64,000 bases of DNA from Nitrospira sp. (GCA_024998625.1 JACOEL010000003.1:186001-250000), one strand, 5' to 3'; shown: positions 8,797-19,827, numbered from the stretch's first letter. Numbers and translations: made by a program. The notes: generated from the letters alone by a model not told the origin.

Positions 8797-9951
8797 ATGG
8801 TTGAGTGCACGAAAAAGAGCGCGCGGTGGTTGCCCATGGCATTGATGGCCGGCATCGCCTTGTGCGGCGTTGATAGGAGCTGGGCTGCTGAACCGGATGC
8901 CTGGCAGCAGCTGTTCGCAGACGGTGTGAAGGCCAGGGAAGCGGCGCACTATGCCGAGGCTGAGCAACTCTTGCAGCGCGCTCTCCGCGAGGCTGAGCAG
9001 GTCGGCCCCGACGACGCCCGCGTCGCCACGGCAGCCAACAATCTCGGATTGCTGTATCACGACCAGGGCCGTCTCCAGGAGGCACAATCGCTGTACACCC
9101 GTGCGCTCGCCATATGGGAACAACACTTGGGATCCGAACATGAAGATGTCGCGGCGGCCTTAAATAACCTGGCGGAAATCGCCCATGCCGAAGGCGATTG
9201 GGCTCGCGCGGAACCCCTCTATGAACGGGTGCTGACGATCGAGCGCAAGGTGCTGGGCGCGGCGCACCCCGATGTCGCGATCAGCCTGAACAACCTGGCC
9301 GAGTTGTACCGCAAAGAGGGACGGGAGACGGCGGCCGAATCGATGTACCACCTGGCCCTGATTCTCATGGAAGAGGCCCGTGGCGAGGATCACCCGGATC
9401 TGGGGCCCGTCCTCAACAACCTCGCCGGCTTGTACAAGGGGCGCGGACTCTATGTTTGGGCGGAACCGTTCTACTTGCGCGCGCTGAAGATGCGCCGCTT
9501 GCGATACGGCGATGAACATCCGGCGGTGGCGATGAGTTTGAATAACGCCGCCTGCCTCTACCAGGCCGAAGGACTCTACGCGTCGGCCCAACGATATTTC
9601 GACGAAGCCTTGGCCATTGCGGAACGAACGTCCGGCCCTCAGGCCTCCGTGACCGGCACCATCGTCGGCAATATGGCCTTTCTCGCCGATCAGCAGGGAC
9701 TGTGGACGCAGGCGCAATTGTTGTATCAGCGGGCGCTCGTCATTCAGCAGAAACAACTGGGCTTGCAGCATCCCACCGTCGGGTTGTTGGTGGAGCGCTA
9801 TGCACGCGTGCTTGACATCCTCGGGCAGCCGGTTGAAGCCGGATTGTTCGCTGCGCGGGCCGCATCGATCCGGGCGCGGGTTCGGCCGGGAGTCGTGCGG
9901 CAGGACGCGGCCATGCGTCAGGGGTCTGCGGTCGGAGAACTCACGCGATAG
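8797..9951 (+). CDS. Periplasmic tetratricopeptide-repeat protein
   Basis: A 384-residue protein with a Sec signal peptide (to about 29, SWAAE) followed by seven or more 42-residue TPR units of the kinesin-light-chain type (TPR_10/TPR_12), each with an NNLA-like core (for example AAALNNLAEIAHAEGDWARA and VAISLNNLAELYRKEGRETA). The repeats build a superhelical scaffold that binds other proteins or peptides; there is no catalytic domain. A frame open from 8641 would start earlier, but the ATG at 8797 opens the signal peptide and is preceded by GAGGGAG. The gene ends 31 bp before the P460-like gene, and the two may be co-transcribed. Confidence 0.82.
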   Translation: MVECTKKSARWLPMALMAGIALCGVDRSWAAEPDAWQQLFADGVKAREAAHYAEAEQLLQRALREAEQVGPDDARVATAANNLGLLYHDQGRLQEAQSLYTRALAIWEQHLGSEHEDVAAALNNLAEIAHAEGDWARAEPLYERVLTIERKVLGAAHPDVAISLNNLAELYRKEGRETAAESMYHLALILMEEARGEDHPDLGPVLNNLAGLYKGRGLYVWAEPFYLRALKMRRLRYGDEHPAVAMSLNNAACLYQAEGLYASAQRYFDEALAIAERTSGPQASVTGTIVGNMAFLADQQGLWTQAQLLYQRALVIQQKQLGLQHPTVGLLVERYARVLDILGQPVEAGLFAARAASIRARVRPGVVRQDAAMRQGSAVGELTR

Positions 9952-9982
9952 GGAGTGAAGGCGTCAGGATGGGAGGTGCTCC

Positions 9983-10510
9983 ATGCCGGTGAATGCTGCG
10001 GTGGCGTCACCGCGTCGTGCGGAGATGGCCCAGGGCGCTCAACAGAGGGCGGGGTTGAGCGTGGCGGTCGTGCGATTGCTGATGGTCACCCTCGATATCA
10101 GCGAGGGCTGGTCCCCGGCGCCTCCCGCGGCGACGTTATTGATTCCGTTCGGGTATCGGGACTGGCCGAGTGTGACCTCTACGGTGGAATCGCCCGGCGG
10201 GCGGAGGCGGCTCCGGTTCTACGTGTGCCCCAAGGCTCTGCTCACGCCGGACTATGAATCGTTTCCCGTGGGGACCACGTTCGTCGTGGAGTCCGAGCCC
10301 TATCCGGAAAGCCCCGGATCTTCTCGGGCCAGGCCGTCCGTGTTTGCGATGGAGAAGTGCGCCGGTCTCACGATGGACGGCGCGGGGACCAGGCAGTACG
10401 AATCATGGATGTATGCGAGTTGGGATTCGCCCGCTCAGCAGGCCATGGCGGATCGTGGCCGGTGCGGCGTCTGCCGGCTGCCCTGGCTGACGCCCGCTGA
10501 CATGCGATGA
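9983..10510 (+). CDS. Cytochrome P460-family-like protein without the CXXCH His
   Basis: A 175-residue protein. From about residue 56 it follows the cytochrome P460 pattern: PFGYRDWPSVTST, RRLRFYVC, FPVGTTFVVESEPY, then a late W-containing strand and a C-terminal Cys pair. In P460 proteins the C-terminal CXXCH binds a heme cross-linked to Lys and oxidises hydroxylamine or NO. Here the motif is CGVCR: both Cys are present and the axial His is Arg. Heme attachment is therefore doubtful. The N-terminus is not a clean signal peptide, although a hydrophobic stretch (about 25-36) could act as one from an internal start. The ATG has GGGAGG upstream. Family assignment is moderate. Confidence 0.5.
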   Translation: MPVNAAVASPRRAEMAQGAQQRAGLSVAVVRLLMVTLDISEGWSPAPPAATLLIPFGYRDWPSVTSTVESPGGRRRLRFYVCPKALLTPDYESFPVGTTFVVESEPYPESPGSSRARPSVFAMEKCAGLTMDGAGTRQYESWMYASWDSPAQQAMADRGRCGVCRLPWLTPADMR

Positions 10511-10564
10511 TCGGTGGACGGGGCTCGATGGTTGGACTGCGCTGACCACGCAGTGAGCTCCGAG

Positions 10565-10594
10565 GAGGGAAGCGTACGCCCATGCGCTTCCCTC
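10565..10594 (+). terminator. Hairpin downstream of the P460-like gene
   Basis: Perfect 10-bp arms GAGGGAAGCG (10565-10574) and CGCTTCCCTC (10585-10594), 10-nt loop. It separates the P460-like gene from the SmbP-like gene. No T-tract. Confidence 0.55.
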
Positions 10595-10658
10595 TCCCAC
10601 CATCTTCTGCTCAGTCCTGCGTTGCCCTCACGGTGAGTGCGGCCTCCTCTTTCCCTAC

Positions 10659-10687
10659 TGAACAAGACCTGGCAAATGCGGTAGAAT
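10659..10687 (+). promoter_or_regulatory. Sigma-70 promoter for the SmbP-like gene
   Basis: TGAACA (10659-10664), 17 bp, TAGAAT (10682-10687); 4/6 and 5/6 matches to consensus. It lies 45 bp before the start codon at 10733, which has a strong AGGAGG. Confidence 0.5.
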
Positions 10688-10732
10688 GCCGCCCAATCGA
10701 GCGGCACATCCACTTATCACATAGGAGGAATC

Positions 10733-11038
10733 ATGATGACGTTGTTGCGGTCAGGTATGTTCGCGTTTGCCGTGTCCGCGCTGGTGGCGACTGCGCCGGT
10801 GGGATATGCCCTGGCCGACGGCGGCGGGCATGTGAAGGAAACGATCAAGCACGCCAAGGAAGGCGTGGAACACGAGAAGGAAGCGATCAAGCATCTTGAA
10901 GAGTCGGTCAAGGCGAGCAACGATCCGCATGCCAAAGAAGCGCTGGAGCATGCGAAGGAAGCCGTGAAACATGCGGAGGAATCCCTCGCGCATGCGGAAC
11001 AGGCTTCGAGCCACAAGGGGAAGGCGAAGGGCAAGTAA
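10733..11038 (+). CDS. SmbP-like small metal-binding protein with His heptads
   Basis: A 101-residue periplasmic protein: signal peptide to about residue 28, then a helical region built from 7-residue units with His and Glu/Lys at fixed positions (VKETIKHAKEGVEHEKEAIK, repeated as ALEHAKEAVKHAEESLAHAE). This is the pattern of SmbP, the copper-binding periplasmic protein described from the ammonia oxidiser Nitrosomonas europaea. The His residues fall on one face of the helix and could hold several Cu(II) or Ni(II) ions. It has its own promoter and a strong AGGAGG. Copper buffering is known for the family; the role here is inferred. Confidence 0.75.
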   Translation: MMTLLRSGMFAFAVSALVATAPVGYALADGGGHVKETIKHAKEGVEHEKEAIKHLEESVKASNDPHAKEALEHAKEAVKHAEESLAHAEQASSHKGKAKGK

Positions 11039-11205
11039 CGCGATCTCTCCTCCAAGGGGGAGGCGAGTCCCATCCGGCGTTCCCGCTTGGAACTGTGCCG
11101 GAGGGCCTTGCACCTGCGTGAGATGACGCGCTCGGCTTCGTGAGACAGGCCAAGCCCAGTCAGGTCCCGGTCGGCTCCATACGCCTCGTTTCAACGACAC
11201 GATCC

Positions 11206-11269
11206 TGTAGCATCAGTAGGCATCCGTGAGCGCGCATCTGTAGACGGTTGAGCGTGCTGGGGCTATAAC
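11206..11269 (+). promoter_or_regulatory. GTAGCA-N7-GCATCCGT motif (copy 2) plus candidate promoter
   Basis: TGTAGCA at 11206-11212, 7 nt, GCATCCGT at 11220-11227, matching the copy at 7590. Downstream lie TAGACG (11241-11246) and TATAAC (11264-11269) with a 17-bp spacer, a plausible sigma-70 promoter for the gene at 11293. The motif would sit just upstream of the -35, the position of an activator site. Confidence 0.45.
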
Positions 11270-11292
11270 TCGACTCCCTAGGAGGGGCCCCC

Positions 11293-11637
11293 ATGCGAAA
11301 ACTCTTCGTGGCCGTGGTTCAGATCCTCATGCTGGCCGGCGGATCGGGAGTGTGGGCCGCCGACGATTCATTGGAGCGGTTGTTACGGGCGCAGGCGTTC
11401 AATCGGGAATTCGAGGGATTCGATTCGTACTATGTGAGGATCGAGGCGGATCGGCCCCAGCCTGACGGGTCGCATGAAGTGCTGGCGGTGGCCAGCGGGA
11501 AATTTTCGGACAATACCAAGCGTATGAGAGTGCTGTTTCTTATCGTCGATGGTCGCATTGTCGGCGGCCAGGTGTTGGAAGGCACCGGTCTTCCTCCGTG
11601 CCTGGCACAGGAGCATCGTCCGTCCTCATCTCTTTAA
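11293..11637 (+). CDS. Small secreted protein of unknown function
   Basis: A 114-residue protein with a clear Sec signal peptide (to VWAADD, about 23) and a short mature region of about 90 residues predicted as mixed alpha/beta (SYYVRIEADRPQPDGS, VLFLIVDGRIVGGQVLEGT). I do not recognise a family. AGGAGG precedes the ATG. The next gene (cupredoxin-like, 11654) starts 16 bp after the stop, so the two form an operon under the promoter at 11241-11269. Confidence 0.6.
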   Translation: MRKLFVAVVQILMLAGGSGVWAADDSLERLLRAQAFNREFEGFDSYYVRIEADRPQPDGSHEVLAVASGKFSDNTKRMRVLFLIVDGRIVGGQVLEGTGLPPCLAQEHRPSSSL

Positions 11638-11653
11638 CCTGACAGGAGGTTCT

Positions 11654-12133
11654 ATGTTGAGCAGGATTGCGGTCCTTTTCATGGGCGTGTTGGGCGTGTT
11701 GGCGAGTGGAACGTCTGCGTTGGCGCTACAGGCCGGCGGGGTCGAAGTCGGTGACCTCGAGACCGGTTCCGTCGTCGGTCAGCCGTTTAAGGAATTGGTC
11801 GTGGATGCGGAATTGTATGCCGTTGAAATCGGCAGCATGAAGGCGTGGTATCCGCCGACCACGGTCATCGATTTCAAAGTCCGGCCGGGTCGTCCGCTGT
11901 TGATCAAGGTCACGAATACCACCGCGACGGAGCGTGGCTTTCAAATGATCGATACCGTCAATGCGGCGTCGCCGTTTGTCTTAAAGGCCGAGGTCCGGTT
12001 GAAGCCCGGCGAGACGAAGTATATCGGCGTGCCGACCAGCGATTTGTTCAATCAAACCCAGGGCAATACGCTTGAGTATCGCGACCAGCTCAATCCTATG
12101 CAGCCCGGCGGCAAACTGGTGATGATCAAGTAA
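11654..12133 (+). CDS. Secreted beta-sandwich protein, cupredoxin-like but without metal ligands
   Basis: A 159-residue protein with a signal peptide (to about 26) and a mature domain rich in beta strands whose order (FKVRPGRPLLIKVTNTTATE, then LKPGETKYIGVPT near the end) resembles the cupredoxin fold of copper proteins. It has no His and no Cys at all, so a blue-copper or CuA site is impossible. It could be a structural or binding relative of cupredoxins; the fold call is by pattern only. I took the ATG at 11654 (AGGAGG upstream) rather than an earlier in-frame start that overlaps the previous gene. It ends before a strong terminator. Confidence 0.5.
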   Translation: MLSRIAVLFMGVLGVLASGTSALALQAGGVEVGDLETGSVVGQPFKELVVDAELYAVEIGSMKAWYPPTTVIDFKVRPGRPLLIKVTNTTATERGFQMIDTVNAASPFVLKAEVRLKPGETKYIGVPTSDLFNQTQGNTLEYRDQLNPMQPGGKLVMIK

Positions 12134-12161
12134 CAGACCCTGTCTGTCGTGTGAGTAGACG

Positions 12162-12204
12162 CGCCCCGTTCATCCGCAGGGATGGACAGGGCGTTGTCTT
12201 TTTT
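12162..12204 (+). terminator. Rho-independent terminator
   Basis: Stem 12162-12175 with 12180-12193 (12 of 14 paired plus a G-T), short loop, followed by TTTTTT at 12199-12204. It ends the 11293-12133 operon, just before the convergent slp-like gene. Confidence 0.75.
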
Positions 12205-12240
12205 GCACCGCTGTCGAGACGGCGTGCGCGCAGGGCCTGG

Positions 12241-12801
12241 CTACCAATAGTAGGGAAAGCGCCCGTAGGGGCCCCAGTAGGGATGCCAGAACGGACTGTA
12301 GTAGGGATAGGGGCGGATGCGGGACATATTCGAGTCTTGCGATGGAGTCCAGGTGCGGAACGATTTGATGTCGATCACGGGATAGGTATAGTCGGTCTCG
12401 TCGAGCGGCAAGGTCATCGAGCCGGTGAGCTCACCGGTAATGGTCAGGAACGTTCCCTGGGGAATGGTTGCCGGATCCAGAAAGTCCCGCTGGACCGCGA
12501 CAAAGCGTCCCTCCGATTTCATCAGATCGAGCGTCGGTTGTTGCGAGTCGTTGAGCGGTAACTGCAGCACTTCGATCCGTGTACCGTCTTTCATGCGTCG
12601 CGCCGCGAGCACCTGCCCACCGAGCACCAGCGTCTGTCCCTTGAACGAGTCCGGCGCGGCCTTGATTTGAGAAAACGACGGAACGTGAGGGCCGCCGTCG
12701 GCCGATTCGTGCCTGTCGCCGGACGACGCACAGGCCGCTAGGACCGCGACGAACCACCAAATGCCGATCCCCTGTAGAAGTTTCAGTCGCATCGTTGGCA
12801 T
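12241..12801 (-). CDS. Slp-family outer-membrane lipoprotein
   Basis: A 186-residue lipoprotein (signal with lipobox LAAC at about residue 24) with the Slp pattern: an initial PDSFKGQTLVLGGQVL strand, a central VLQLPLNDSQQP, the segment GRFVAVQRDFLDPATIPQGT and the late TITGELTGS. Slp proteins are starvation- or acid-induced outer-membrane lipoproteins of unclear molecular function. The C-terminal 25 residues are rich in Tyr, Pro and Trp (PYYSPFWHPYWGPYGRFPYYW region). The start could be 12801 or the Met three codons later at 12792; neither has a clear Shine-Dalgarno. It is divergent from the DsbA gene. Confidence 0.75.
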   Translation of the reverse strand: MPTMRLKLLQGIGIWWFVAVLAACASSGDRHESADGGPHVPSFSQIKAAPDSFKGQTLVLGGQVLAARRMKDGTRIEVLQLPLNDSQQPTLDLMKSEGRFVAVQRDFLDPATIPQGTFLTITGELTGSMTLPLDETDYTYPVIDIKSFRTWTPSQDSNMSRIRPYPYYSPFWHPYWGPYGRFPYYW

Positions 12802-12888
12802 TATATCAGACGCATAAGTGGACGAGCATTGTTTATAATGCCGATGAGCCTGTTGAACCGAACCCAGTTTGAAAAAGGAGTGCAGCGT

Positions 12889-13533
12889 ATGGCGAAGCGT
12901 CGTGGATGGCGGGGCAGTCTGTTGATGGGCCTGATGGCGGTGGCGGCTCTCGGGTTCGTGGGAACCGCGCAGGCCGGGAAGGCGGAGCTCAGGGGCAACT
13001 TCCAGATACTGAGCGACGAGAAATCGACACACAAGCCGGGGAAAGTGCAATTGATTGAATTCGCGGATTTCTACTGCCCGCATTGCCACCGGTTCGACGG
13101 CGAGGGGCTGGCGATTTTGGAGAAGGAATTCGGCAATAAGCTGGAAGCGGTCATGGTGGGGTATCCCGTGATTCCCGGCAAGTTGCCGACCGCCTTCGAT
13201 ATGTATGAACAGGCCAAGACCATGGGGAAAGGCGCCGAGATGAAGCGGGCGCTGTTCCGGACCATCCATAAGGACAAGATCGGCATCATCGACAAGGCGA
13301 TCCGTGAAGTGTTGATTCGTGAGGTCGGGCTCGACCCGGTGGCGTTCGAAGAAGGATTAGCCAGCGCCAAGCCGGCGAAGGCCTTCGAAGACGGGCGGAA
13401 ATGGGGCGATCGCATCAAGATTCAACAGACGCCCACTGTCCTGCTCGACGGCAACATCAAGGTTGAGCAAATCGATCCGGAGAATTTGAAGCTGATCATT
13501 CACAGCATCCTGGACGGAGACGGCAAGAAGTAA
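12889..13533 (+). CDS. DsbA-type thiol:disulfide oxidoreductase
   Basis: A 214-residue periplasmic thioredoxin-fold protein. Signal peptide to about 27 (TAQAGK), then strand and active site EFADFYCPHCHRF with CPHC at about residues 63-66, a DsbA helical insert, and the cis-Pro loop QTPTVLLDG. CPHC is the strongly oxidising motif of DsbA. It catalyses disulfide formation in exported proteins. AAAGGAG is 8 nt before the ATG, and a TATAAT (12834-12839) upstream is a likely -10. The gene lies next to a copper ATPase whose metal-binding domains are Cys-rich, but no DsbB is visible in the window. Confidence 0.87.
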   Translation: MAKRRGWRGSLLMGLMAVAALGFVGTAQAGKAELRGNFQILSDEKSTHKPGKVQLIEFADFYCPHCHRFDGEGLAILEKEFGNKLEAVMVGYPVIPGKLPTAFDMYEQAKTMGKGAEMKRALFRTIHKDKIGIIDKAIREVLIREVGLDPVAFEEGLASAKPAKAFEDGRKWGDRIKIQQTPTVLLDGNIKVEQIDPENLKLIIHSILDGDGKK

Positions 13534-13537
13534 GAGT

Positions 13538-13608
13538 CGTATCTCGTGAAGCGTGACGCGTCCCTCGGCAGGAACGAGATACGAACGACGAGATACGAGG
13601 TGCGAGTT
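13538..13608. repeat. Family A inverted heptamer array (A1)
   Basis: Three 7-bp units CGTATCT-CGTGAAG-CGTGACG (13538-13558), a 15-bp spacer, then ACGAGAT-ACGAACG-ACGAGAT-ACGAGGT and a fifth partial unit (13574-13608). CGTATCTCGT pairs perfectly with ACGAGATACG, twice. The right array runs up to the ATG of the copper ATPase and forms its leader. Confidence 0.7.
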
Positions 13609-13609
13609 C

Positions 13610-16504
<2,895 letters not shown>

Positions 16505-16572
16505 GTTCTGAGTGTGCAACCCACCGCCGCATGATAGGCTGGGGCCTGCCGTTTGAGAGGAAGGTTCGCGCG

Positions 16573-18006
16573 ATGTCGACGAGTCGGTCTCATCCCTGCC
16601 TGCTGGCCGCGGGAGTGCTCGGCGCCCTGTTGGGAGTCGAGCCGGCGGTGCCTGCCTCGTCTGCCGAATCAGTGACGATTCGCCCCTCGCGTGTGAGCAC
16701 GGTCGGCGATTTGCAGGCCCAGGTGCGGACCACAGCGGCCAAGGTGCTTCCCGCTGTCGTCAGCATCGCCTCGACGGTGATGGTGCACGATCAAGCATTC
16801 AGCGATGAAGGTCTGCCTTTCGGCATGTTCAAAGACGTGCCGCCGCGCCGACAATATGGGCAAGGCTCCGGGGTCATCGTCTCGTCGGACGGGTATATCA
16901 TCACCAACAACCACGTCGTGGCCGATGCGGTGGATGTGGAAGTCATCCTCGCGGACCGACGGCAGTTCAAGGGCCGCGTGGTCGCGACCGATCCGAAAAC
17001 CGACGTCGCGGTGGTGAAAATCAACGCCACCGGCCTGCCTACTGCCGCCTGGGGCGATTCCAGCGCGCTTGTGGTCGGTGATTTCGTTCTCGCGATCGGC
17101 AATCCCCTCGGTCTGAGCCGCACCGTCACCTTCGGCATCGTCAGCGCCGTCGGTCGCGCGGATGTGGGGGTGGCCGATGTGGAGGACTTCATTCAGACCG
17201 ATGCGCCGATCAATCCCGGGAACTCGGGCGGGGCCCTGGTGAACACCAACGGAGAGTTGGTCGGGATCAACACGGCCATTGCCAGTCCGACGGGCGGCAG
17301 CGTCGGCGTCGGGTTTGCGATTCCCAGCAACATGGCGAGAACTGCCATGCAGAGTCTCATCAAGACGGGCCGGGTCGTCCGGGGGTTTCTGGGGGCCTCC
17401 ACGCAGGATGTCACGCCGTTGCTCGCCAAGACTTTCCACCTGCCGGATGTGAAGGGCTCGATTATTACCGATCTGCAGGCCAAGGGGTCCGCCGAACGGG
17501 CGGGATTGAAGCGCGGCGATGTCGTGGTGCGCTTCGACGGGCGTGACGTCATGGACAGCGGCCATCTGCGCAATTTGATGGCCACGGCGGCCATCGGCAG
17601 CAAACACCGGATCGAGCTGCTCCGCGATGCCAAGTTGATGCAGACGGACCTCACCGTGCAGGAAGCGCCGCGGGAGCGGCCCAAGAAAACGCAGACGGCA
17701 GATGCCGCCAGTTCCACCGCACATCCGCTGTCGGGCGTGATCGTCGATGAGGTGACGCCGGCCCTGGCGCGGCAGATGGATTTGCCCGTCAACGTCGGTC
17801 TGGTCGTGACGGATATCGAAGACGGCAGCCTGGCCGAAGTCTCCGGTCTCCAGCCCGGCGATCTGCTGCTGGAACTCAATCGACAGCCCATCCCCAACTT
17901 CAGCACGTTTCAACGACTCGCCGAACCGCTCCGGTCCACCGATCTCGCGCTGTTGCTCATCAATCGTCAAGGCAGTCTGCTCTACATCCCCATCCAAAGC
18001 GAATAA
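16573..18006 (+). CDS. HtrA/DegP-family periplasmic serine protease
   Basis: A 477-residue exported protease: signal peptide (about 1-33), trypsin-like domain with His of NNHVVADA (about 113), Asp of KTDVAVV (about 144) and Ser of NPGNSGGAL (about 218), then two PDZ domains (about 270-360 and 385-475). DegP-type enzymes degrade or refold damaged envelope proteins; PDZ domains bind exposed C-termini. The ATG at 16573 has AGAGGAAGG upstream and begins a signal peptide, so it is preferred to the ATG at 16501 that overlaps copA. Position directly after copA suggests co-expression under copper or envelope stress (inference). Confidence 0.92.
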   Translation: MSTSRSHPCLLAAGVLGALLGVEPAVPASSAESVTIRPSRVSTVGDLQAQVRTTAAKVLPAVVSIASTVMVHDQAFSDEGLPFGMFKDVPPRRQYGQGSGVIVSSDGYIITNNHVVADAVDVEVILADRRQFKGRVVATDPKTDVAVVKINATGLPTAAWGDSSALVVGDFVLAIGNPLGLSRTVTFGIVSAVGRADVGVADVEDFIQTDAPINPGNSGGALVNTNGELVGINTAIASPTGGSVGVGFAIPSNMARTAMQSLIKTGRVVRGFLGASTQDVTPLLAKTFHLPDVKGSIITDLQAKGSAERAGLKRGDVVVRFDGRDVMDSGHLRNLMATAAIGSKHRIELLRDAKLMQTDLTVQEAPRERPKKTQTADAASSTAHPLSGVIVDEVTPALARQMDLPVNVGLVVTDIEDGSLAEVSGLQPGDLLLELNRQPIPNFSTFQRLAEPLRSTDLALLLINRQGSLLYIPIQSE

Positions 18007-18104
18007 GTCTGCGTTCGTCGTCATCTCGCAGTCACCGCGGCAGGTCTAGAAGGCTCAGTACGCAGTTAGGCGTAGCCCATCGCCTGTGGAAATTGCCGAA
18101 AAAA

Positions 18105-18132
18105 TTGAATTCGCGCATAGGTCCGGCATACT
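18105..18132 (+). promoter_or_regulatory. Candidate promoter for the 18184-23729 gene run
   Basis: TTGAAT (18105-18110), 16 bp, CATACT (18127-18132). Each box matches 4/6. It is the only candidate in the 177-bp gap before the lipoprotein gene. Confidence 0.3.
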
Positions 18133-18183
18133 GAGCCGGTGCCATGGAAACATTCGGGGGATTCCATCTTACAGAGGTGCAGG

Positions 18184-18558
18184 ATGTGGGCGATCTCGCG
18201 GGTGAGTTGTCTGTTCGCGCTCTGGCTATGCGCGGCTTGTACGTCTGAGCCGGCGGCAGCGCCGTCCTATCTGCTCGGGGTGTGGCAAACGGCGGCCGAG
18301 GGCTACACAGACCAACATATGTTTATCGATGAGCGCCGGATCGGATTCGGCACGAGTGCCGTCACGGCGGATGGCTATGTGATCATGCAGATCGATGAAA
18401 GCTGCGAGGGGGCCAAGACCCTCTTCGTCGTGTCCTATCAGGGTGAGGACCAGACCAAGTACCAACTGGCATTTTTTTATGAGCCGGCCGCCGGCGGCAG
18501 GATTATCTATAAGAATCAGGACCATTTGGTCTGGACGAGAAAGGCAGCGACATCATGA
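18184..18558 (+). CDS. Small lipoprotein of unknown function
   Basis: A 124-residue lipoprotein with signal MWAISRVSCLFALWLCAAC and the lipidated Cys at about 19. The mature part looks like a small beta-barrel or lipocalin-like domain (LLGVWQTAAEGYTDQHMFID, then LVWTRKA at the end). I do not recognise a named family. The ATG at 18184 has GAGGTGCAGG upstream. Its stop overlaps the next start (ATGA), so it is translationally coupled to the HAMP protein. Confidence 0.6.
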   Translation: MWAISRVSCLFALWLCAACTSEPAAAPSYLLGVWQTAAEGYTDQHMFIDERRIGFGTSAVTADGYVIMQIDESCEGAKTLFVVSYQGEDQTKYQLAFFYEPAAGGRIIYKNQDHLVWTRKAATS

Positions 18559-19190
18559 GCCGGCCACGGTTTCGACGCCATTTCCTGTGGGACACGGTGC
18601 AGCCGCGGTTTCTGGTGCTGAGCTTCTGTTACGTCCTGGTGGTGATCGTCGCCGTGTCGGCCGCGCTGTTTCTTCCGTTGATGCTTCAATTGGATCATTT
18701 GCCTGTCTCCAGCCCGGAGGCACAGCGGGTGGCCGACCAGTTTGAGCTATTGCACAGTCGCTTCTGGCCGGTGGTGGCGGTGGTGTCTCTTCTCCTGCTC
18801 GTGCACGGCGTGTTTTTTTCGCATCGGATCGCGGGCCCCCTCTATCGCTTTCGCCTGATTTTCCAGTCCGTCGCGAGCGGCGATCTGACCGTGCGCACCT
18901 CGATTCGCAAGAGCGATTATCTCCATGTGGAAGCGCAATGTTTGGGTGAAATGGTCGGCGCGTTGCGGGAGAAGATCGCCCGTATCGAGGCTCACCATGC
19001 CGACATGGCTTCGCAATTGGAGCGATTGAAGCAGGCGGCGGCGCGAGGCTCCTTTCGCGAGGTGGAGCAGGAGGCGGACCGGCTTCGATCCACCATCGAT
19101 CAACTTGCGCAGGCAATGGAGCCGTTTCAGACCAAGGCGGATGTGATCGAGACCCGGCCGGTGTCGTTGCCCTCTGCCTCGGGATTTTAG
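18555..19190 (+). CDS. HAMP-domain membrane protein without an output domain
   Basis: A 211-residue protein with two transmembrane helices (about 18-42 and 72-92), a short periplasmic loop, then a HAMP domain starting HRIAGPLYRFRLIFQSVASG (about 93-145) and a coiled coil to the end. It resembles the membrane half of a chemoreceptor or sensor kinase but has no kinase or methyl-accepting domain. It may pass a signal to the pseudopilin or the hybrid kinase nearby, or be a structural partner. It starts inside the stop of the lipoprotein gene and ends 7 bp before the pseudopilin gene. Confidence 0.75.
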   Translation: MSRPRFRRHFLWDTVQPRFLVLSFCYVLVVIVAVSAALFLPLMLQLDHLPVSSPEAQRVADQFELLHSRFWPVVAVVSLLLLVHGVFFSHRIAGPLYRFRLIFQSVASGDLTVRTSIRKSDYLHVEAQCLGEMVGALREKIARIEAHHADMASQLERLKQAAARGSFREVEQEADRLRSTIDQLAQAMEPFQTKADVIETRPVSLPSASGF

Positions 19191-19197
19191 GTCGCGT

Positions 19198-19827
19198 ATG
19201 ACGCACGGCCCCCATAACCGCGGGCAACAGGGCTTTACGATCATTGAATTGATGTTTGCCGTGGCGATTGTCGGGGCGCTGGCGGGTTTGGCGATCCCGA
19301 ACTATCTCGGCTACCTCGACAAGGCCCGACTGGCCCGATGCATCGCGGAGATTCGCTACATTGAGCGAGCGATCGATTCGTACGAAGCCGCGAATGAATC
19401 GTTGCCGAACACGCTGGCCGAAGTGGGAGCCGGTGACATGGTCGATCCCTGGGGGAATTCCTACGAATACCTCAATATCGCGGCCTTGACCCTGCCGGGT
19501 GGCGGAGGTGGAAATGGGAATGCGGGTGGCAACGGCGGTGGCGGCGGGGGTAACGGGGGCGGGGGTGGTGGGGGAAACGGCAACGGCGGCGGGAATAAGA
19601 CATCCTATTGGTTTGAGCCGGATAGCGCCTACGCGGCGGGGGCCGGGAATGGTTCGGCAGGAAGACCGCGCAAGGATCGCTTTCTCCATCCGATTAACTC
19701 CGACTACGACCTCTATAGTATGGGCAAAGACGGTGAGAGTGTGGAGCCGCTGACGGCCAAGAAAAGCCACGATGATGTGATCCGCGCCAATGACGGCAGC
19801 TTTGTCGGCTTGGCCGTCGAGTTCTAG
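19198..19827 (+). CDS. Type II secretion/pilin-like pseudopilin with Gly-Asn-rich insert
   Basis: A 209-residue protein with a type III (prepilin) signal: short basic leader, cleavage before Phe in GFTIIELMFAVAIVGALAG (Glu5 present), and a long N-terminal helix. The globular part follows GspG (AEIRYIERAIDSYEAANESL, DPWGNSYEY, DLYSMGKDG), the major pseudopilin of type II secretion. Between them sits a low-complexity Gly/Asn run (about residues 100-138), absent from typical GspG. No other secretion gene is in the window, so this is an orphan pseudopilin, coupled to sensory genes. Prepilin peptidase must be encoded elsewhere. Confidence 0.8.
   Translation: MTHGPHNRGQQGFTIIELMFAVAIVGALAGLAIPNYLGYLDKARLARCIAEIRYIERAIDSYEAANESLPNTLAEVGAGDMVDPWGNSYEYLNIAALTLPGGGGGNGNAGGNGGGGGGNGGGGGGGNGNGGGNKTSYWFEPDSAYAAGAGNGSAGRPRKDRFLHPINSDYDLYSMGKDGESVEPLTAKKSHDDVIRANDGSFVGLAVEF

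Noticed and set aside
9955-10257. Open frame overlapping the P460-like gene
   Set aside because: No family signal; the frame from 9983 has a better Shine-Dalgarno and recognisable sequence pattern.
16669-18024. Minus-strand open frame of 451 codons
   Set aside because: Antisense to the HtrA gene, whose triad and PDZ domains are unambiguous.
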